From contig DATNPX010000034.1 of NCBI GenBank assembly GCA_036702975.1, positions 1 to 64,000 of the forward strand: a stretch of DNA of 64,000 bases. The letters are read 5' to 3'. The translations under genes were made by a program, and so were the position numbers. The notes under the pieces were generated by a model. The model saw only the letters and a program-made list of their open reading frames with translations, was not told the DNA's origin and made no database searches. The DNA is from DATNPX01 sp036702975 (GTDB taxonomy: Bacteria > Cyanobacteriota > Vampirovibrionia > Obscuribacterales > Obscuribacteraceae). Below, piece by piece: positions 46,062-55,464 of this stretch. Position 1 is the first letter of the stretch. Each line of letters begins with the position of its first letter.

Positions 46062-48059
46062 ATGGCCAATGTATCTGAAGTAGAACGAAGTGATGGTGAA
46101 AAACCACAGCCAGCCAACGGCGAGCTGATTACGGTTAAGCTGCCGGATGGTTCCACTAGACAGGTCACGAAGGGCGCCACGGGAGCGGACCTGGCTAAGT
46201 CAATCGCCCAGGGACTTTACCGAAAGGCTGTCGGAATCAACCTCAATGGCGAATTGCGCGATCTATTCACGCCGTTGGCCGAGGGCGACGCCGTGCGCAT
46301 ATTGACTCCGCAAGATGAGGAGTCGATAGAGCTACTGCGCCACTCTACTGCACACGTGATGGCGCAAGCGGTTCAAAATATTTTTCCGCAAGCGAAAATT
46401 GCAATCGGTCCGACAATTCAAGATGGCTTCTATTACGACTTCGATATTCCTGACCACACTCTAAGTACAGATGATCTGGAAAAAATCGAAAAAGAAATGG
46501 AGCGCATCGCCAAAGAGAAACAGCGAATTGTGCGCTTCGACATTGCCGATGTGGAAAAGCAGTTGAGCGATTTCAAAAATCAAGGAGAGCGCTTCAAGGT
46601 TGAGCTTTTGCAGGAGCACAGAGACCACAACCCAACTCTATATTTGATGCAAGACAAAGACGGAAAGACGATCTGGAACGACTTTTGCCGCGGACCACAC
46701 CTTGCCTCTACTGAACCGATCAAGGCTTTCAAACTGTTGAAGGTCTCTGGTTCTTATTGGCGCGGTGATGAAAACAAAGACCGCTTGCAAAGAATCTATG
46801 CAACAGCCTGGTGGAATAAGGAAGACCTCGAAGCTTACTTGCATAGACTAGAAGAAGCTGAGAAGCGCGACCACCGCAAGTTGTCCAAGCAACTCGATCT
46901 GTTTTCTGTGCACGAAGAAGTGGGTCCCGGACTCATTTTCTGGCACCCGAATCTTTCTGTCGTTCGCACGGTAATTGAAGATTTCTGGCGCGCTGAACAT
47001 AGAAAGCGCGGCTATCAGTTCGTATTCACTCCGCACATCGCAAGCGAGGAGCTGTACAAGATCAGCGGACATCTCGAGAGCTACGGCGAGAATATGTATT
47101 CAGCCATGGATATCGATGGACAGCCGTATCGGGCAAAACCGATGAACTGCCCAGGTCACATCATGATCTACAAATCTCAGCTTCGCAGCTACAGAGACCT
47201 ACCTCTGCGATTTGCCGAACTTGGAACTGTGTACCGCTATGAAAGATCTGGTGTTCTGCACGGAATGCTGCGGGTGCGCGGATTTACGCAAGACGATTCG
47301 CATATCTTCTGCACACCAGAACAACTGGAATCTGAAATCAACGGCATACTCGATCTCGTCGATCACATGATGAAGATATTCGGCTACCAGTACAAAGCAT
47401 ATCTCTCGACCAGACCGGAAAAGTACATCGGCACTGACGAACAATGGGCGATGGCAACATCAGCTCTAGAGAATGCTTTGAAGTCGAGGAATATGAACTA
47501 TGACGTCGATGAGGGTGGTGGCACTTTCTATGCACCCAAGATCGATATCAAGTTGTACGATGCGATCGGCCGTGAGTGGCAAGGTCCGACAGTGCAGATC
47601 GACTTGAACCTGCCTGAGCGATTCGACGTTAATTTCATCGGTCAAGACGGCAACCGTCACCGTGTGATCATGGTGCACCGCGCTGTTCTAGGCTCGCTCG
47701 AGAGATTCGTCGGTGGCTTGATAGAACACTACGCAGGTGTTTTCCCTCTGTGGATCGCGCCCACGCAAGTGAAGATATTGCCTATCGCTGACCGGCACCA
47801 CGATAAATCGCAAGAGCTGCTTCAGCGACTGCAGGATCTGGATATTCGCGCTGAAATCGATTCTCGTGCGGAGACGATTGGATATCGCATTCGCGAATCT
47901 CAATTGCAACAAGTGCCGTACATGGTTGTTATCGGCGACAAGGAAGCGGAAAGCGGCCAACTCTCGATACGCCAGCGTCGTGAACCACACGATCTAGGCA
48001 CCATGACGCCTGACAGCTTCATCGCCAAGCTGCAAGAAGAGATAAAGTCGAAGCAGTAA
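46062..48059 (+). CDS. thrS: threonyl-tRNA synthetase
   Basis: Class II synthetase charging tRNA-Thr. A TGS domain (about 20-85; ITVKLPDGSTRQVTKGATGADLAKSI) is followed by the editing domain with HSTAHVMAQAV (zinc-like His pair region), then the catalytic core: MNCPGHIMIYKS (zinc Cys), RYERSGVLHGMLRVRGFTQDDSHIFC and MVHRAVLGSLERF, and an anticodon-binding domain (about 570-665). Length 665 is usual. AGAGGA precedes the ATG. The 105-base leader is too short for a T-box. Confidence 0.96.
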   Translation: MANVSEVERSDGEKPQPANGELITVKLPDGSTRQVTKGATGADLAKSIAQGLYRKAVGINLNGELRDLFTPLAEGDAVRILTPQDEESIELLRHSTAHVMAQAVQNIFPQAKIAIGPTIQDGFYYDFDIPDHTLSTDDLEKIEKEMERIAKEKQRIVRFDIADVEKQLSDFKNQGERFKVELLQEHRDHNPTLYLMQDKDGKTIWNDFCRGPHLASTEPIKAFKLLKVSGSYWRGDENKDRLQRIYATAWWNKEDLEAYLHRLEEAEKRDHRKLSKQLDLFSVHEEVGPGLIFWHPNLSVVRTVIEDFWRAEHRKRGYQFVFTPHIASEELYKISGHLESYGENMYSAMDIDGQPYRAKPMNCPGHIMIYKSQLRSYRDLPLRFAELGTVYRYERSGVLHGMLRVRGFTQDDSHIFCTPEQLESEINGILDLVDHMMKIFGYQYKAYLSTRPEKYIGTDEQWAMATSALENALKSRNMNYDVDEGGGTFYAPKIDIKLYDAIGREWQGPTVQIDLNLPERFDVNFIGQDGNRHRVIMVHRAVLGSLERFVGGLIEHYAGVFPLWIAPTQVKILPIADRHHDKSQELLQRLQDLDIRAEIDSRAETIGYRIRESQLQQVPYMVVIGDKEAESGQLSIRQRREPHDLGTMTPDSFIAKLQEEIKSKQ

Positions 48060-48071
48060 AGAAGGCGGTGT

Positions 48072-48683
48072 ATGACCTGGCCGACTCCAGTGACGTTGCG
48101 CGGAACGCATGCGGTCTTAGAGCCGCTTACTTCCGCGCACACTGAAGACTTGATCGAGGCTGTAAAAGACGGTGAACTCTGGAAGCTCTGGTACACATTT
48201 ATTCCAGAGCCTTCCAAAGTTGCCGGCGAAATACAGCGCAGACTGGATTTAAATGCGAAGGGAGCGATGGTTCCATTTGCAGTAATTGAAGCTACCAGCG
48301 GACAAGCGGTTGGCATGACCACTTACATGAACATCGATAGTCAGAATCGCCGCGTTGAAATCGGCTCAACATGGTATCGCAAGCGCGTGCAGCGCACTGC
48401 GCTTAATACCGAATGCAAGCTCATGCTTCTACGGCATGCTTTTGAAGATCTCGATTGCATAGCTGTGGAGTTTAGAACGCATTTCTTCAATGAAGCGAGT
48501 CGTAAAGGTATTGAACGACTTGGTGCGAAGCTTGATGGAATCATAAGAAGCCACCAGATTTCACCGAATGGGACTTTGCGCGACACTTGTGTATACAGCA
48601 TCATCGCTAGTGAGTGGCCCACGGTGAAAGCGAATTTGGAATTCAAATTGAGCCAACATGAAGAGCTGGCGGTGCACACTTAA
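48072..48683 (+). CDS. GNAT-family N-acetyltransferase (RimJ/RimL-like)
   Basis: Transfers an acetyl group from acetyl-CoA to an amine. The opening TPVTLRGTHAVLEPLTSAHTEDLIEAV and the later GMTTYMNIDSQNRRVEIGSTWYRKRVQRTALNTECKLMLLRHAFEDL match the ribosomal-protein-type subgroup, as does VEFRTHFFNEASRKGIERLGAKLDG. The gene follows thrS by 12 bases and probably shares its mRNA. The last 160 bases have a diverged copy at 58113-58275, ten kilobases downstream. Target protein or amine is unknown. Confidence 0.9.
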   Translation: MTWPTPVTLRGTHAVLEPLTSAHTEDLIEAVKDGELWKLWYTFIPEPSKVAGEIQRRLDLNAKGAMVPFAVIEATSGQAVGMTTYMNIDSQNRRVEIGSTWYRKRVQRTALNTECKLMLLRHAFEDLDCIAVEFRTHFFNEASRKGIERLGAKLDGIIRSHQISPNGTLRDTCVYSIIASEWPTVKANLEFKLSQHEELAVHT

Positions 48684-48743
48684 GAGAGATTTTGCAGGTA
48701 GCAGCTGGCAGAGTTAAGTAGCGCTAGAGTAGCTGCTTAAAAA

Positions 48744-49253
48744 TCACTCAGCATCGTTTATGGCTTCTCTATAATTGGCTGCCAACGCCTGCAAAAATCG
48801 ATCGACGGTTTCAATCTCTTGCTCCGAGAACTGAGACAGCGTCTGCGTCAAAGGCACCTTGCGTTCATTCCAAAGCTTTGCGTTGTGCTTTTTTGCTTCG
48901 TCGGTTAAACGAAGCTCAATTTCACGGCGGTCTAGCTCACTACGCTCTCTAGAGATAAAGCCTTCTTTGACAAGGTCCTCACATATACGACTGGCACGAG
49001 GAAGCGACACACCTAATATCTGAGCCAACTCGCTAAGCGAGATCGGCCCGGTGTGGTGAGCCAGACTGAGCAGACTGCGGATGACGTGTGGTGCGAACTT
49101 CGGCTTCTCCTTAATTCTATGCAAGCCAATATCCGCACTTATAAATGCGAGAAGACTACCAAACACGCGCCAGGCCCTGCGATCTGTCGGCGAATTAGCC
49201 GGCACTTGCGATTGAGAAGAATTAGAAGCGTGACCTTGTTTAACCATGAACAT
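48744..49253 (-). CDS. MarR-family transcriptional regulator
   Basis: Winged-helix repressor. The DNA-binding part reads LLSLAHHTGPISLSELAQILGVSLPRASRICEDLVKEGFISRERSELDRREIELRLTDEAKK, i.e. helix-turn-helix plus the wing with DRRxxxLxLT, the family's hallmark. Long N- and C-terminal helices would form the dimer. It is divergent from the adaptor-RND-TolC operon and shares a 100-base spacer with two inverted repeats, so it likely represses that operon and itself until a small ligand binds. Confidence 0.92.
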   Translation of the reverse strand: MFMVKQGHASNSSQSQVPANSPTDRRAWRVFGSLLAFISADIGLHRIKEKPKFAPHVIRSLLSLAHHTGPISLSELAQILGVSLPRASRICEDLVKEGFISRERSELDRREIELRLTDEAKKHNAKLWNERKVPLTQTLSQFSEQEIETVDRFLQALAANYREAINDAE

Positions 49254-49274
49254 ATCTTACAGCTTTATGAGTCC

Positions 49275-49315
49275 TTTACAAAACCATTGTACGATGCAAT
49301 AGTTGCGCTTAGCAA
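49275..49315 (+). promoter_or_regulatory. efflux promoter with MarR-type operators
   Basis: TTTACA (49275-49280), a 17-base spacer and AATAGT (49298-49303) form a plausible promoter for the pump genes. Two inverted repeats overlap it: ATTGTACGATGCAAT (49286-49300) and TTGCGCTTAGCAA (49303-49315). The TTGC...GCAA pattern resembles MarR-family operators. Bound regulator would cover the -10 box. Confidence 0.6.
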
Positions 49316-49355
49316 TCATTCAGTTAATTCATCTATTCGACAGTGAGTGATTCGC

Positions 49356-50732
49356 ATGAAGATCATCAATAAGACACCCATATCGCCTAAGGCTACGGCA
49401 ATTGTAGTCGCCGTGCTGGCGCTATGCGCGTTCCTACCGCCTGCCTTTAATTTGATCGCTGGTGCAAAGGTTGCACCGGTGATACGTGACGTCAAAACAC
49501 AGGCAGTTATAGCGGTTGCTGTCTCAACAGTCGAGAGCAAGCCGATGCACCACAGGATTTCGTTGACGGGTAGCGTCTCGGCTCGAGACGACCTCGCTGT
49601 CGGAGCACAAGCCAATGGACTGCAGATCAAGCAGGTAATGGTCGAAGAAGGTGACAACGTTAAGAAGGGTCAGCTCCTCGCCACTCTGGACAACGAAGTT
49701 TTGAAAGCACAATTGGCACAGGAAGAAGCCTCTCTCGCCAGCTCGGAAGCCAGCTATCAAAAGTCACTACAACCAAATACTTCTGAAGAGATAGCTCAAC
49801 AAGAAGCAGCGGCTCTGTCTGCACGGGCGGCTGTCGAGCGCAACAAGTATGACGTCAAGAAAGCTGAGAGTGAATACAAAAACTCCGCCACCATCGCAAA
49901 GAGATACTCCGGTCTGCACAGAGAAGGCGGTTCAAGCGATGAAGAGACGGAACAAAAGATAACCAATGCAGAGACAGCTCTAGCGTCGTTGAATTCAGCG
50001 AAGCAGAGCCTAGATGAAGCAAATCAATCGGCACGGCAAGCGCAAGAGAAATTGCACCAACTGCAAAGGGGTGGAAGAGCCGAGGATATTCGCATTGCCA
50101 AGGCGACAGTGGCGCAGCATGCAGCGCGCATTCAGGAACTCAAAGCCGACCTTGAACAGACTTTTGTGCGAGCACCAGCTGACGGTCTAATCACAGAGCG
50201 TGATGCCCACATAGGTGACATCAGCACCTCCACTAAAACTCTTTTTAAAATGACCCGGTCCGGCGAGCTCGAGATGGCAGCCAACCTTTCTCAAAACGAA
50301 CTCTCGCTTGTACATGAGGGTCAAGAAGCAAACATTACAGACGGATCAAAAAGCGTAGTCGGTCATGTCTGGCTGATTTCGCCGACTGTAGATTCCAATT
50401 CAAGGCTGGGTAAAGTGCGCATCAAAATCCCATCTGGTAAGGGATTCTTGCAAGGAATGTTTGTAACCGCCAGTATTGAATCAGACACGAAACAGGCTCT
50501 GGCTATTCCAGAGAGCGCAGTACAAAGCGATTCAGACCATTTGTTCACTTATGTCGTCCGCGATGGAGTCTGCCACAAAACCTGGATCAAAACAGGCGAT
50601 CAATCGGATGGACTGGTAGAGGTCATCGCTGGACTCAAAAAAGGCGACCAGGTGATAACAGACGGCGTCTCACTCGTCAACGACAACGACCGCGTTAGCG
50701 TTGCACAGGGCTTAGACGAGGTGGTGAAGTGA
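49356..50732 (+). CDS. RND efflux periplasmic adaptor (membrane fusion protein)
   Basis: HlyD/AcrA-type adaptor joining the inner-membrane pump to the outer-membrane channel. One N-terminal membrane anchor (about 10-30), a barrel-sandwich half-motif (QANGLQIKQVMVEEGDNVKKGQLLATLD), a coiled-coil hairpin with many Ala, Gln and Glu (about 120-260), the second half-motif (FVRAPADGLITERDAHIGDI) and a beta-barrel domain follow in the usual order. The ATG at 49356 has GAG eight bases upstream; a GTG three codons earlier is possible. Its stop overlaps the pump's GTG by 4 bases. Confidence 0.92.
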   Translation: MKIINKTPISPKATAIVVAVLALCAFLPPAFNLIAGAKVAPVIRDVKTQAVIAVAVSTVESKPMHHRISLTGSVSARDDLAVGAQANGLQIKQVMVEEGDNVKKGQLLATLDNEVLKAQLAQEEASLASSEASYQKSLQPNTSEEIAQQEAAALSARAAVERNKYDVKKAESEYKNSATIAKRYSGLHREGGSSDEETEQKITNAETALASLNSAKQSLDEANQSARQAQEKLHQLQRGGRAEDIRIAKATVAQHAARIQELKADLEQTFVRAPADGLITERDAHIGDISTSTKTLFKMTRSGELEMAANLSQNELSLVHEGQEANITDGSKSVVGHVWLISPTVDSNSRLGKVRIKIPSGKGFLQGMFVTASIESDTKQALAIPESAVQSDSDHLFTYVVRDGVCHKTWIKTGDQSDGLVEVIAGLKKGDQVITDGVSLVNDNDRVSVAQGLDEVVK

Positions 50733-53700
50733 AAAATATCTCTGCCTGGTCAATTAAAAATCCGATACCACCAATAGTGCTATTCATCATCCTGACCGGG
50801 GCCGGATTGGTAGGCTTCATGCAGATGGCCCGGGATGAGAACCCAAACATAGACCTTCCTACAGTGAGCGTCACAGTTAGCGAAAATGGTGCCGCACCAT
50901 CTGAGCTGGAGCTGCAAGTAACGAAGAAAATCGAAGATGCAATGACGGGACTGGTCGGCATTCGCGATATTCAATCCACGATCTCAGAGGGCTCATCATC
51001 GACAGTTATCGAATTTGAACTCGGCACAAACACCGACCGAGCTGTAAATGATGTCAGAGACAGGGTCGACAGAATCAAATCCGAGCTACCAGGAGAGATA
51101 CAGCAGCCGACTATCGCCAGGCAAGATGTTACAGGCAACGCATTTGCCACTTATGTCGTCTCTTGCGCTTCGATGAACACGGCACAACTGAGCTGGTATG
51201 TCGATAACGACCTGACCAGAGCGCTTTTAACAGTGCCGGGTGTCGGTCAAGTTCAGCGTGCTGGAGGCGTCAGCCGCGAAATAGAGATTGAACTGAACCC
51301 GACTAGATTGGAAGCCGTCAGGCTAACAGCCCAAGACGTCAACGACCAGGTCAGGTACCGCAACGTCAATCAACCAGGCGGACGGGGCGAAATCGACCAG
51401 GCTGAAGAGACGATTCGCACCGTAGGTAGTGCGCAGTCTCTCGATGACTTCAAAGCTCTGAAGATAGGTCTACATTCAAGCACATGGACGCGACTAGACT
51501 CTCTAGGCAAAGTCAGCGACAAGTATGCGGCGCCAAGACAGTATGCATTGTATGACAATACCCCGGTAATCGCCTTTGCCTTGCGGAGAACACCAGGAGC
51601 AGGATTGGCACAGGTCGCCGAACAAGTCGATAAGAAGCTCGCACAAATGAAAGCTGCGCTGCCAAAAGGTATGCACATAGCGAAAGTACGAACGAACGCG
51701 ACTTTCGTACAAAACTCCTTCGATGCAACGATCGAAGCGATGGTCTTCGGCGCCTTGCTGGCTGTGCTCACAATCTGGTTCTTTTTGAAAGATTGGCGGT
51801 CAGCCGCCATATCGGCACTAGCGATGCCGCTCAGTGTCATTCCGACCTTTGCAGTCATGAAGCTGCTCAACTTCACACTGAACAACATCTCTCTGCTGGG
51901 TCTGGCTCTGGTAGTAGGAATTCTGGTGGATGACGCGATTGTCGAAATCGAGAATATCGTACGCCACATGCAGATGGGCAAATCTCCTATGCAAGCGGCC
52001 CTCGAGGCGGCGGACGAAATCGGTCTGGCAGTTGTAGCGACGACGATGTCTATCATCGCAGTCTTTCTTCCGGTTGCCTTCATGAACGGAATTCCGGGAC
52101 AATTCTTCAAGCAGTTTGGTATCACCGTCGCAGTTGCCGTCTTTTTCTCGCTAGCTGTGGCTCGCTTGCTAACTCCGATGATGGCTGCCAATTGGCTAGC
52201 CGATAAGAACCACGATTCGGCCAGCAATAAGAAAGTCATTTCGATGTACGAAAAATCTCTCGCGTGGTCACTTGCGCATCGCAAAACAACTATTGGATTG
52301 GCGATTCTCTTCTTCGTTGCCAGCCTGGGACTAACAGTTGCGATACCGACAAACTTCATCGGCGCGGTCGACCGCGCCGAATCACATTTGACGGCTCAAT
52401 TAGAGCCAGGTGCAAAACTCTCCAAATCGATCAAACTAGCTGATTATTTGACTAAGAAGATCATGAAGCAGCCCGAAGTCGAGCATATATTTGCCAGCAT
52501 CGGCACGCCCACCGACAGCGATGGAATCGCGCATGCGGCTACATCAGCGGCGGTCAACAAAGCTGAGTTATATATCGTTCTCAAACCGAAATCAGAGCGC
52601 AAGCTGACTCAAAACGAATTTGAGCAGAAGCTGCGCGAAGTAATCGGTCAGCTCGCTGGAGTGCAGATAACGTTCTCTGCATCGCAAGGCCCTGGTGGAC
52701 GTTTGCAGTACTGCTTGGTGACAACAGATCCGAAAGCTCTGGAAGATTTCGTACCGAAATTAGTGGCGCAGATGAAAACCATTCGCGGCTTAGCGGATGT
52801 TTCAACAGATTCTGCTATGCGCTCTCCTCAGATCGTGATCACGCCCAATCGCGACCTGGTTGCACAACAGGGCGTCACGGTGCAATCAATTGCGCGAACA
52901 GCGTTGGTATCGACACTTGGCGATGCCGATGCAAACCTGGGCAAATTCGACCTGGCAGACCGCCAGTTAGACGTTCGTGTCACATTGAATGAAACTGCAA
53001 AAAACAGACTGGACTATCTGCGTTCACTGAAGGTGTCAACAGGCAGTGGCTCACTGATTCCACTAGATGCCATCGCCAAAGTAGAGCGGGTGACCGGTCC
53101 TTCAGAACTTATGCGCTACAACAAACTGCGGGAGGTGACGATATCTGCTCAGCTGGTCGACAACATGCCACTGGGCAAGGCGCTTGCTGAAGTAAGAAAT
53201 CTTCCAATAAATCGTAATCGCCCTGCAACCATCCAAGAGCTCATGACAGGAGACGTACAGATTCAGCAGGAGACTTTCAGCAGTTTCGGTCTGGCAATAG
53301 GCACGGCTCTACTTTTGATGTACTGCGTGTTGGTTTTGCTATTCAATAATTTCATCGACCCATTGACCATCATGGTCGCCCTGCCATTATCACTTGGCGG
53401 CGCCATGACTGCGCTGCTTATAACGCAACAACCGCTGGGACTGTACGCTTTGATCGGCATTGTTATGTTGATGGGATTGGTGGCAAAAAATGCAATCCTG
53501 CTCGTCGAATATGCTTTGATGGCGATTGAGCACCAGGGCCTCAGTCCTGCCGAAGCGGTCATGCAAGCAGGATCTGAACGAATGAGACCGATTTTGATGA
53601 CCACGTTCGCGATGGTGGCAGGAATGGTGCCGATCGCTCTCGGTGTGGACGCCGGGGCCGAGCAAAGAGCACCGATGGCGGTAGCGGTCATCGGTGGACT

Positions 53701-53821
53701 GACGACTTCATCGATACTGACTCTTGTTGTTATTCCGACGATATTTGTTGCGGAAAAAGAATTGATGGCTAAGTACTCGAATATACGCACAAGAGTAAAA
53801 GAGCTCTGGGGGCGGGCGTGA
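50729..53821 (+). CDS. RND multidrug efflux pump, inner-membrane permease
   Basis: 1030 residues with 12 predicted helices and two large periplasmic loops, the AcrB/MexF layout. Proton-relay residues are visible: the Asp pair in GILVDDAIVEIENIVRHM and the Lys in GLVAKNAILLVEYALMA. The substrate could be hydrophobic drugs, or for this heavy-metal-lacking variant, small toxic metabolites; nothing in the sequence tells. The GTG start overlaps the adaptor stop (GTGA) with GAGG seven bases upstream. The end likewise overlaps the next gene's GTG. It works with the adaptor and one or both TolC-like proteins. Confidence 0.96.
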   Translation: MKNISAWSIKNPIPPIVLFIILTGAGLVGFMQMARDENPNIDLPTVSVTVSENGAAPSELELQVTKKIEDAMTGLVGIRDIQSTISEGSSSTVIEFELGTNTDRAVNDVRDRVDRIKSELPGEIQQPTIARQDVTGNAFATYVVSCASMNTAQLSWYVDNDLTRALLTVPGVGQVQRAGGVSREIEIELNPTRLEAVRLTAQDVNDQVRYRNVNQPGGRGEIDQAEETIRTVGSAQSLDDFKALKIGLHSSTWTRLDSLGKVSDKYAAPRQYALYDNTPVIAFALRRTPGAGLAQVAEQVDKKLAQMKAALPKGMHIAKVRTNATFVQNSFDATIEAMVFGALLAVLTIWFFLKDWRSAAISALAMPLSVIPTFAVMKLLNFTLNNISLLGLALVVGILVDDAIVEIENIVRHMQMGKSPMQAALEAADEIGLAVVATTMSIIAVFLPVAFMNGIPGQFFKQFGITVAVAVFFSLAVARLLTPMMAANWLADKNHDSASNKKVISMYEKSLAWSLAHRKTTIGLAILFFVASLGLTVAIPTNFIGAVDRAESHLTAQLEPGAKLSKSIKLADYLTKKIMKQPEVEHIFASIGTPTDSDGIAHAATSAAVNKAELYIVLKPKSERKLTQNEFEQKLREVIGQLAGVQITFSASQGPGGRLQYCLVTTDPKALEDFVPKLVAQMKTIRGLADVSTDSAMRSPQIVITPNRDLVAQQGVTVQSIARTALVSTLGDADANLGKFDLADRQLDVRVTLNETAKNRLDYLRSLKVSTGSGSLIPLDAIAKVERVTGPSELMRYNKLREVTISAQLVDNMPLGKALAEVRNLPINRNRPATIQELMTGDVQIQQETFSSFGLAIGTALLLMYCVLVLLFNNFIDPLTIMVALPLSLGGAMTALLITQQPLGLYALIGIVMLMGLVAKNAILLVEYALMAIEHQGLSPAEAVMQAGSERMRPILMTTFAMVAGMVPIALGVDAGAEQRAPMAVAVIGGLTTSSILTLVVIPTIFVAEKELMAKYSNIRTRVKELWGRA

Positions 53822-55464
53822 GGAACAAGGTACCTGTTCTACTGGCTGTAGCGGTAGTGAGCAGCAGTTGGCTGCATGCATACGCGGCTGAAGGACTTCT
53901 TCCTATCTCTGGCCCGCAAAGGGTGACGGAAAGCACCGGAGCCATCGACTCCCGGAAAGAGGAGAGTTCATTTGCGGCCATGCATTCGAATCTCGAACAA
54001 ACTTCTCTTCGCAATCAACAACTGCCCATTGCCCAATGGCACGAACAAAACAAAGTATTGAAGCTGAATCCCATAAAATTGGGAGCGCTGATCCAAGTGG
54101 CGAGCATGCGACCGATCCAATTAGATGGTGACAGAGACATGCCTCTATCACTGAAAGACTGCCTTGACTACGCTTGGGAAAACAGTCTTTCCATAAGAAT
54201 ATCGAGAGAGAGTTACCTGTACCAACAAGCGGCTCTAGCAGGGCAAGTAGCTGGATTTATTCCATCGTTCAGTTTGTCGTATGTTGTGACCAAATCTCAC
54301 GTGGTCGATCCAGAGACTTACTCCACTTCGAACGTATTTGCTCCCCGCGTAATATATCCGATCTTCCAGGGCGGCTCGGTGGTGCAAGGCGTATTGACTC
54401 AGGTCTATCGCACCAAGGGTTGGAAATACAGTCACCAAAGCAACATCAATAGCGCTCTTCTCGAGGTCTACAAAGATTACACAAACCTCTGTCTTGCCCA
54501 CGCGTTATTGCGAATAAGGCTGAAAGCAATCGAAGTCTCGCGTGGCGAACTGAAATTAAACGAAGACAAACTCAAAAATGGAACAGGCACGCGATACGCG
54601 ATTGTGCAATCGAAGAGCCAGCTGGCATCAGACGAACAAGCATTACTGGCACAGCAGATTGCCACACGACAAGCGTCGCTTACGCTTGGCTACAACTTAC
54701 ATATGCCGTTATCGATCAATCTCGTTCCGACCGAACAAGAATTAGTTGAAGCGAACATCATCGCTGACAACATGAGCGTGAAAGAAGCTCTGGCAGCCGC
54801 GCTACAAAGCAGACCGGAACTGCGAGAGTATGAGATGTTCAAGTATGCAGCCAAAAGAAATATCCAACTTACTGCAGCTAGCCTCTATCCGACTCTCGTC
54901 TTCTCTACATCAGCCAACAATTCCAATACTGATGTCAGTTCGTCATCCAGCAGTTCGTCCAGCTCAAGCACCTCATCAACGACCAGCTCATCTACCAGTT
55001 CGAGCAGCAGCACTGCAGGCGCCGGCATTTACGGTGGCACGTACAACACGACTCAGAACGCTATGACTCTCGGCTGGAGCCTATCCAATATGGGTTTGAG
55101 TACCGCCGCAAGCATCATTGGAGCAAAAGCCCTTGCCAGACAAGCGTTGCTGCAAGCAAACCAGGAATTAGAATTAGTACGCGAGCAAGTTCGTACCGAT
55201 TACATAACATTCAAGTCAGCCAGACAATTAATCGATTCGGCGGCAGCTGCCGCAGCCGCTTCTGAGGAAGCGTTGCGACTGGCAGACCTTAGACTGCGTG
55301 CCGGCAACGGCACGAACGTCGACGTGCTGCAAGCTGAAAGTAAATACATTTCAGATCTCTATTCGCAAGCACAAGCGATCATCACATCGAATCAAGCACA
55401 AGCGCAATTGTTGTATGACATGGGCATCATCGACCGCAAGCGCCTGCTCGGAGCCGACTATTGA
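53818..55464 (+). CDS. TolC-family outer-membrane channel, first copy
   Basis: Outer-membrane factor of the pump. A signal peptide (VPVLLAVAVVSSSWLHAYA) precedes two repeats with the TolC pattern: a long helical hairpin, then a beta segment (SFSLSYVVTKSHVVD). The repeats contain RTKGWKYSHQSNINSALLEVYKDYTNLCLAH and LRLADLRLRAGNGTNVDVLQAESKYI. Unusual is a Ser/Thr tract at about 372-400 (runs of Ser with a few Thr) inside the second beta hairpin, probably a surface-exposed loop. The GTG start overlaps the pump stop by 4 bases. The next gene starts one base inside its stop. Confidence 0.9.
   Translation: MRNKVPVLLAVAVVSSSWLHAYAAEGLLPISGPQRVTESTGAIDSRKEESSFAAMHSNLEQTSLRNQQLPIAQWHEQNKVLKLNPIKLGALIQVASMRPIQLDGDRDMPLSLKDCLDYAWENSLSIRISRESYLYQQAALAGQVAGFIPSFSLSYVVTKSHVVDPETYSTSNVFAPRVIYPIFQGGSVVQGVLTQVYRTKGWKYSHQSNINSALLEVYKDYTNLCLAHALLRIRLKAIEVSRGELKLNEDKLKNGTGTRYAIVQSKSQLASDEQALLAQQIATRQASLTLGYNLHMPLSINLVPTEQELVEANIIADNMSVKEALAAALQSRPELREYEMFKYAAKRNIQLTAASLYPTLVFSTSANNSNTDVSSSSSSSSSSSTSSTTSSSTSSSSSTAGAGIYGGTYNTTQNAMTLGWSLSNMGLSTAASIIGAKALARQALLQANQELELVREQVRTDYITFKSARQLIDSAAAAAAASEEALRLADLRLRAGNGTNVDVLQAESKYISDLYSQAQAIITSNQAQAQLLYDMGIIDRKRLLGADY

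Noticed and set aside
51370..52359. A 329-codon minus-strand frame
   Set aside because: It is antisense to the RND pump gene, which has unmistakable motifs; the antisense product is Ser/Arg/Thr-rich and without ribosome site.
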